Shown: positions 6,417-10,922 of the stretch, one piece after another
Position numbering within the stretch: position 1 is the stretch's first letter
Layout: the number at the start of each line of letters is the position of its first letter
Assembly (NCBI GenBank): GCA_002336405.1
Contig: DDEJ01000039.1
Span: 9,255-20,176 of the forward strand
From: Rhodobacteraceae bacterium UBA1957
Lineage (GTDB): Bacteria; Pseudomonadota; Alphaproteobacteria; Rhodobacterales; Rhodobacteraceae
DNA length: 10,922 bases
Direction of reading: 5' to 3'
Notes under the pieces: generated by a model
What the model was told of the DNA's origin: nothing
Databases searched by the model: none
The model's input: only the letters and a program-made list of their open reading frames with translations
Position numbers and translations under genes: made by a program

Positions 6417-8993
6417 ATGCCCGTCGTAGTCGTTGAATCCCCTGCCAAAGCCAAAACGATTAATAAATACTTGGGATCAGATTACACTGTACTTGCATCA
6501 TATGGGCATGTGCGTGACTTGCCTGCAAAAGACGGATCCGTTGACACCGAGCATGATTTCGAAATGAAATGGGAGATCGGGGCCGACAGTCGTAAACACG
6601 TCAAAGCAATCGCAGATGCGCTTTCAAACGACAATTCACTGATCCTCGCAACCGACCCCGACCGTGAAGGTGAAGCCATCAGTTGGCACCTAGAAGAGAC
6701 CCTTCGCAAACGCAAAGTTCTAAAAAAAGACACACCTGTCAGCCGCGTCGTGTTTAATGCCATCACCAAATCGGCAGTCACTGAAGCAATGAAGAATCCT
6801 CGCCAAGTCGACACCCCGCTGGTCGAGGCGTATCTGGCGCGCCGCGCCTTGGATTATCTGGTTGGCTTCAACCTTTCGCCGGTTTTATGGCGCAAGTTAC
6901 CCGGCGCAAAATCTGCGGGCCGTGTGCAATCGGTCTGTCTGCGCCTGATTGTCGAGCGCGAGATGGAAATAGAGGCATTTAACGCACGAGAATACTGGTC
7001 GGTCAAAGCTCTTTTAGGCACGCCGCGCGGACAGGAATATGAGGCCCGCCTCACAATGCTGGCTGGCAAGAAACTTGAAAAATACGACCTTGAAAATGCC
7101 ACACAAGCCGAAATAGCGGTTCAGGCGGTCAACAGCCGGGATCTGACCGTTACCTCGGTCGAGGCAAAGCCCGCGACAAGAAATCCCAGCGCACCTTTCA
7201 TGACCTCGACCTTGCAGCAAGAGGCAAGCCGTAAATTTGGCATGGGCGCGCGGCAGACCATGAGCGCAGCACAACGACTTTATGAGGCCGGGTATATCAC
7301 GTATATGCGAACCGACGGGATCGATATGGCACCTGAGGCGGTGACCGAAGCGCGTGGCGCAATTAAAGACCGGTATGGCGCCGACTATGTACCCAAATCG
7401 CCCCGAGTGTACAAAAACAAAGCCAAAAATGCCCAAGAGGCCCATGAGTGTATCCGCCCCACAGACATGACCCGCGATGCCTCGGCACTGAAACTCACCG
7501 AGGCCGATCAGCGCAAACTTTATGATCTAATCTGGAAGCGCACACTGGCCTGCCAAATGGCCGGAGCCAGATTAGAACGGACAACCGTGGATCTCTCCAG
7601 CGCAGACGGTCAGGTCGGATTGCGCGCCTCAGGGCAAGTTGTTTTATTTGACGGGTTTTTGAAAATCTACGAAGAGGGCCGCGACGACAGCGTTAGCGAC
7701 GATGACAAACGTCTACCGCAAGTCATGCAAGGAGAGGCGGCAACCAAAAAATCGGTCACACAAGACCAGCATTTCACCCAGCCACCGCCGCGCTATACCG
7801 AGGCGACCTTGGTCAAACAGATGGAAGAATTAGGCATTGGACGGCCCTCTACCTATGCCAGTATTGTCACAACCATTCAGGATCGCGAATACGTCCGGAA
7901 AGATAAAAACCGTCTCATTCCTGAAGATAAAGGCCGGATTGTCACTATCTTTCTGCTTAATTTCTTCAAGCGCTACGTCGAATACGACTTTACAGCCTCG
8001 CTGGAAAACCAGCTTGATGATGTCAGTGCGGGCCAAGGCAACTATAAAGACGTCTTAGCGCCGTTCTGGCGTGATTTCTCAGCTGCGATTTCCGAAACCT
8101 CAGAACTGCGGATTTCCGAGGTGCTCGACGTTTTAGATGCAGCGCTCGCGCCGCAACTGTATCCACCACGCGAAGACGGCTCTGATCCGCGGACCTGCCC
8201 GCTTTGCGGTGTCGGACAATTGCATCTGAAAACTTCACGTACCGGTGGCTTTGTCGGCTGTGGCGGCTATCCAGAATGCCGCTATACCCGCCCAATAAAT
8301 GGTGACGGCGAAACCTCGGCTGACCGCATTTTGGGCCATGATCAAGACGCTGAAATCAAATTGCTCTCGGGCCGTTTTGGCCCCTATGTACAGCGCGGCG
8401 AAGCCACAGAAGAGAACAAAAAGCCACCACGAGCCAGCCTGCCCAAGGGCTGGGCACCAGACGCGATGGATCTGGAAAAAGCCCTGTCCCTGCTAAGCCT
8501 GCCGCGCGAAATAGGACCACATCCCGAAGATGGCGAAATAGTAGAGGCCGGCATTGGCCGCTATGGCCCGTTCATCAAACACGGCAAACTCTACGCCAAT
8601 ATCAAAGAAGTTGAGGATGTGTTTACCATTGGCATGAACCGTGCCGTCGAAGAGCTTGCTAAAAAACTTGCATCGCGCGGGGGCGGACGTGGGGCGGCCG
8701 CCACACCTTTGAAAGAACTCGGTGAACACCCCGAGCAAGGCGGGGCGGTCAATATTATGGACGGTCGCTATGGCGCGTACATTAAGTTTGCCAAGATCAA
8801 CGCCACCTTGCCCAAGGGCACAGAGCCCGCAGACGTCACCATGGTTATGGCCGTTGCTTTAATCGCTGAGAAAGCCGCTAAAACCGGCAAGGGCAAGAAA
8901 GCTCCAGCAAAGAAAAAGGCCACCACCAAAGCAGCAGCTAAAAAAACAGCCCCTAAAAAAGCACCCGCCAAAAAAACCGCAGCCACACAATAA
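6417..8993 (+). CDS. topA: DNA topoisomerase I (type IA)
   Basis: TopA, 858 residues, relaxes negative supercoils through a transient 5'-phosphotyrosine link. The TOPRIM domain opens at the N-terminus (VVVVESPAKAKTINKYLG, Glu7) and carries DPDREGE with Asp80, Asp82 and Glu84. SAGRVQS is at 166-172. The catalytic tyrosine is Tyr296 in YITYMRTDG, and LGIGRPSTYA (472-481) is another signature. One C4 zinc ribbon has Cys594, 597, 615 and 621. Three TopA C-terminal repeats follow with cores GRFGPY (652), GRYGPF (714) and GRYGAY (783). The tail, about 819-858, is almost entirely Lys, Ala, Pro and Thr. The ATG at 6417 is chosen because AAAGGA lies about 7 nt upstream and the conserved protein begins there. 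An in-frame GTG at 6243 would add 58 residues with no family character and would run through the dprA hairpin. Confidence 0.97.
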   Translation: MPVVVVESPAKAKTINKYLGSDYTVLASYGHVRDLPAKDGSVDTEHDFEMKWEIGADSRKHVKAIADALSNDNSLILATDPDREGEAISWHLEETLRKRKVLKKDTPVSRVVFNAITKSAVTEAMKNPRQVDTPLVEAYLARRALDYLVGFNLSPVLWRKLPGAKSAGRVQSVCLRLIVEREMEIEAFNAREYWSVKALLGTPRGQEYEARLTMLAGKKLEKYDLENATQAEIAVQAVNSRDLTVTSVEAKPATRNPSAPFMTSTLQQEASRKFGMGARQTMSAAQRLYEAGYITYMRTDGIDMAPEAVTEARGAIKDRYGADYVPKSPRVYKNKAKNAQEAHECIRPTDMTRDASALKLTEADQRKLYDLIWKRTLACQMAGARLERTTVDLSSADGQVGLRASGQVVLFDGFLKIYEEGRDDSVSDDDKRLPQVMQGEAATKKSVTQDQHFTQPPPRYTEATLVKQMEELGIGRPSTYASIVTTIQDREYVRKDKNRLIPEDKGRIVTIFLLNFFKRYVEYDFTASLENQLDDVSAGQGNYKDVLAPFWRDFSAAISETSELRISEVLDVLDAALAPQLYPPREDGSDPRTCPLCGVGQLHLKTSRTGGFVGCGGYPECRYTRPINGDGETSADRILGHDQDAEIKLLSGRFGPYVQRGEATEENKKPPRASLPKGWAPDAMDLEKALSLLSLPREIGPHPEDGEIVEAGIGRYGPFIKHGKLYANIKEVEDVFTIGMNRAVEELAKKLASRGGGRGAAATPLKELGEHPEQGGAVNIMDGRYGAYIKFAKINATLPKGTEPADVTMVMAVALIAEKAAKTGKGKKAPAKKKATTKAAAKKTAPKKAPAKKTAATQ

Positions 8994-9168
8994 CTGGCCG
9001 GGGGCAGGAAAGGTCTGGACGCCGGAAAAATCTGGTGGCAGATCATAATTGATTGCGCCAGCTCTCAGGCCCTTGCCACCTGTGGTCTGCTGCCGGCAAA
9101 TCAGGGATTGTCAGACGCCGCGATTGACTCTCATCACGGGCAACGTCACAAAAGACGCAAGCTCGATT

Positions 9169-9176
9169 GAGAGGGA
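9169..9176 (+). promoter_or_regulatory. scoA ribosome binding site that fixes the start
   Basis: GAGAGGGA ends 8 nt before the ATG at 9185. An in-frame TTG at 9167 would place the start on top of this site, so the ATG is preferred. CTCTCA at 9128-9133 is complementary to TGAGAG at 9168-9173 and could partly mask the site, but a 6-bp stem with a 34-nt loop is weak. Confidence 0.6.
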
Positions 9177-9184
9177 AAATCCTT

Positions 9185-9883
9185 ATGAAAAAAATCTATG
9201 AAAATGCAACAGAGGCTCTGGCTGATCTGTTACATGATAACATGTTAATCGCAGCCGGTGGCTTTGGTCTATGCGGCATCCCCGAGCTGTTGCTGCAAGC
9301 GATTAAAGATCACGGTGCCAAAGACCTGACCTTTGCATCCAATAATGCCGGGGTTGATGATTTCGGCATCGGTATTTTGCTGCAAACCAAGCAAGTCAAG
9401 AAAATGATCAGCTCATATGTGGGTGAAAACGCTGAGTTTATGCGCCAATATCTGTCGGGCGAGTTGGAGCTTGAGTTCACCCCCCAGGGCACATTGGCCG
9501 AACGCATGCGTGCTGCGGGCTGTGGTATACCGGGGTTTTACACCAAAACCGGCGTCGGGACATTGATTGCTGAGGGCAAACAGCACAAAGATTTCAACGG
9601 CGAGACCTTTATTATGGAAGAGGGCCTTTTTGCGGATTTGTCCATAATAAAAGCTTGGAAAGCCGACGCAACGGGCAATCTGATTTTCCGCAAAGCCGCG
9701 CGTAATTTCAACCCACCGGCGGCGATGTGTGGCAAGATCTGCGTAGCCGAAGTTGAAGAAATCGTACCGACCGGATCGTTTGATCCTGACCATATCCACC
9801 TGCCCGGCATCTATGTAAACCGGATCATTCAGGGCGATCATGAAAAACGTATCGAACAGCGCACCACGCGCCCCGCAGCATAA
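9185..9883 (+). CDS. scoA: Succinyl-CoA:3-oxoacid CoA-transferase subunit A
   Basis: Alpha subunit, 232 residues, of a class I CoA-transferase that moves CoA from succinyl-CoA to acetoacetate, allowing use of acetoacetate and ketone-body-type intermediates. Family marks are [15 protein letters not shown] near the N-terminus, [19 protein letters not shown], the [17 protein letters not shown] block, [10 protein letters not shown], and [20 protein letters not shown] with [21 protein letters not shown] near the C-terminus. These fit the succinyl-CoA:acetoacetate enzyme better than the PcaI (3-oxoadipate) branch. The specificity is still inferred, since PcaI and AtoD are close relatives and no catabolic genes are present to decide. 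The start is set by the GAGAGGGA site 8 nt upstream. The catalytic glutamate lies in the partner subunit, encoded 12 nt downstream, so the two form one operon. Confidence 0.93.
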   Translation: MKKIYENATEALADLLHDNMLIAAGGFGLCGIPELLLQAIKDHGAKDLTFASNNAGVDDFGIGILLQTKQVKKMISSYVGENAEFMRQYLSGELELEFTPQGTLAERMRAAGCGIPGFYTKTGVGTLIAEGKQHKDFNGETFIMEEGLFADLSIIKAWKADATGNLIFRKAARNFNPPAAMCGKICVAEVEEIVPTGSFDPDHIHLPGIYVNRIIQGDHEKRIEQRTTRPAA

Positions 9884-9895
9884 GGAACGCGCACC

Positions 9896-10522
9896 ATGGC
9901 ATGGGACAGAAATCAAATGGCCGCCCGCGCGGCGCAAGAGCTCAAAGACGGCATGTATGTCAATCTGGGCATCGGCATCCCGACACTGGTGTCAAACTAT
10001 ATCCCCGATGGCATTACGGTCACATTGCAATCAGAGAACGGCATGCTGGGCATGGGCCCTTTCCCGATCGAGGGTGAGGAAGATGCCGATCTGATCAATG
10101 CTGGCAAACAGACGATCACAGAACTTCCACAAACCGCCTATTTTGATAGCGCCACTTCGTTTGGCATGATCCGCGGCGGTAAAATTGCCATGGCGATCCT
10201 TGGCGCAATGGAAGTGGCTGAAAACGGCGACTTAGCGAATTGGATGATTCCCGGAAAATTGGTTAAAGGCATGGGTGGCGCGATGGATCTGGTGGCCGGT
10301 GTCGGCCATGTGGTCGTGGTGATGGACCACACCAATAAGCATGGCGACAGCAAAGTGCTAGCCGCTTGTACCCTACCGCTGACCGGAAAATCAGTGGTGA
10401 ACCGCATTATCACCAATTTGGGTGTTCTGGACGTGGTTGAGGGCGGATTGAAAATCATCGAGATCGCCGATGGGGTGACCGAGGCTGACTTGCGCGCTGC
10501 AACAAAGGCGACAATCGTATAG
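9896..10522 (+). CDS. scoB: Succinyl-CoA:3-oxoacid CoA-transferase subunit B
   Basis: Beta subunit, 208 residues, carrying the catalytic glutamate that forms the glutamyl-CoA thioester intermediate. The signature [10 protein letters not shown] places it at Glu47. Other family marks are [17 protein letters not shown] (21-37), [54 protein letters not shown] and a [14 protein letters not shown] segment. Length is typical for the two-subunit bacterial enzyme; in the animal enzyme the two parts are fused. AAGGA overlaps the scoA stop and lies about 9 nt before this ATG, which suggests coupled translation with scoA. As for scoA, acetoacetate is the likely acceptor by motif resemblance, with 3-oxoadipate not excluded. 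A hairpin about 50 nt downstream probably ends the operon. Confidence 0.94.
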   Translation: MAWDRNQMAARAAQELKDGMYVNLGIGIPTLVSNYIPDGITVTLQSENGMLGMGPFPIEGEEDADLINAGKQTITELPQTAYFDSATSFGMIRGGKIAMAILGAMEVAENGDLANWMIPGKLVKGMGGAMDLVAGVGHVVVVMDHTNKHGDSKVLAACTLPLTGKSVVNRIITNLGVLDVVEGGLKIIEIADGVTEADLRAATKATIV

Positions 10523-10922
10523 GATCAAATTTGGCCATAAAAAGAGTGCAACTTCGGCATGCGGACACAGTGGATGGCTCATAAAACAGATGTGTTGTGA
10601 GCCATTACTCTTGCCCATCAGTAATGAAGGTCTGGAACAGGATTTTAATCTGATCACCGCGCATCAGCAACATCTGCTAATGATCAATGGCAGGGGTGAG
10701 TATCTGTGGTAATATTATTTCGGGCCACTGGCATTTTTGTAAAAAATCGAGCCGTGCAATAGGCTTTCCCACAGTCCGAACCCAACCCTAAGAGCAGCGC
10801 TAATTTTGCCAAAGCAGCCTTGGGTAATCTCATCTACCCGCTGGATTATTGAAAAAACTGCACATAACACAAGCCTCACCTGATTGAAAAGCCTGCCACA
10901 CACGCGAAAAAACTCCCTGACA
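10523..10922. other. 400 bp without a convincing gene
   Basis: After the scoB stop there is a hairpin (10574-10605) and then sequence in which no reading frame shows a recognisable protein. Two short open frames exist: a plus-strand one of 40 codons from ATG 10590, starting inside the hairpin without an RBS, and a minus-strand one at 10715-10903. Neither has family motifs. A small AT-rich near-palindrome (ATTTTT-G-TAAAAAAT) lies around 10735-10750. The stretch could hold the decayed end of a gene or the upstream region of a gene beyond the window. Confidence 0.6.
10574..10605 (+). terminator. Long hairpin after scoB, probable operon end
   Basis: ATGGCTCA (10574-10581) and TGAGCCAT (10598-10605) are perfect inverted repeats. 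The inner bases continue to pair imperfectly (one G-T pair, one mismatch) toward a short loop. It lies 51 nt after the scoB stop. No T run follows on the plus strand, so it may act as an mRNA-stabilising 3' structure or a weak terminator. Confidence 0.5.

Noticed and set aside
7014..7445. 143-codon open frame on the minus strand inside topA
   Set aside because: It is antisense to a strongly conserved part of TopA, has no recognisable motifs and no independent start signals.
9167..9184. TTG start six codons upstream of scoA
   Set aside because: The start would sit on the GAGAGGGA site that serves the ATG at 9185.
9413..9937. 174-codon minus-strand frame across the scoA-scoB junction
   Set aside because: It overlaps both conserved CoA-transferase genes and shows no family features.
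10590..10712. 40-codon plus-strand frame after scoB (MCCEPLLLPISNEGLEQDF...)
   Set aside because: It starts within a hairpin, has no ribosome binding site and resembles no family I recognise; a gene remnant cannot be excluded.
10715..10903. 62-codon minus-strand frame at the right end
   Set aside because: No motif, no ribosome binding site and unremarkable composition; considered as a transposase remnant but nothing supports that.

Overview
The window looks like a core chromosomal segment of an alphaproteobacterium, most likely of the Rhodobacterales/Roseobacter group. The basis is gene content and order: ctaC-ctaB-small ORF-ctaG-ctaE as one block, divergent from tldD, with a dprA-topA pair beyond it. 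Protein features agree, such as the DprA segment LPPTTEEDRL and a CtaC matching the Paracoccus-type CuA subunit. The genus cannot be named from sequence alone. No mobile element, CRISPR array, rRNA or tRNA was seen.

Left part (1-3362, all minus strand): an aa3-type cytochrome c oxidase operon. In transcription order it holds ctaC (subunit II, CuA), ctaB (heme O synthase), a 53-residue single-pass membrane protein (1349-1510), ctaG (Cox11-type CuB chaperone) and ctaE (subunit III, cut by the window edge). Subunit I is not in the visible cluster. The middle genes are packed tightly, with TAATG and GTGA stop/start overlaps.

Middle part (3363-8993, plus strand): a 185-bp divergent intergenic region with a good sigma70-like promoter leads into tldD (zinc metalloprotease subunit). 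Next come dprA (DNA-processing/RecA-loading protein) and topA (DNA topoisomerase I with a lysine/alanine-rich tail). The dprA 5' end is anomalous. The ATGs with a ribosome binding site are out of frame with the conserved body, and the break falls at a run of eight C (5084-5091). Six or nine C would restore the family-like N-terminus. This is the most interesting point in the window: a sequencing indel, a slippage/phase-variation site or a real lesion.

Right part (8994-10922, plus strand): scoA-scoB, the two subunits of a succinyl-CoA:3-oxoacid CoA-transferase, sit in a two-gene operon with a hairpin about 50 bp after scoB. The last 400 bp hold no convincing gene. I found no undescribed multi-gene system; apart from the dprA start, this is conserved housekeeping sequence.
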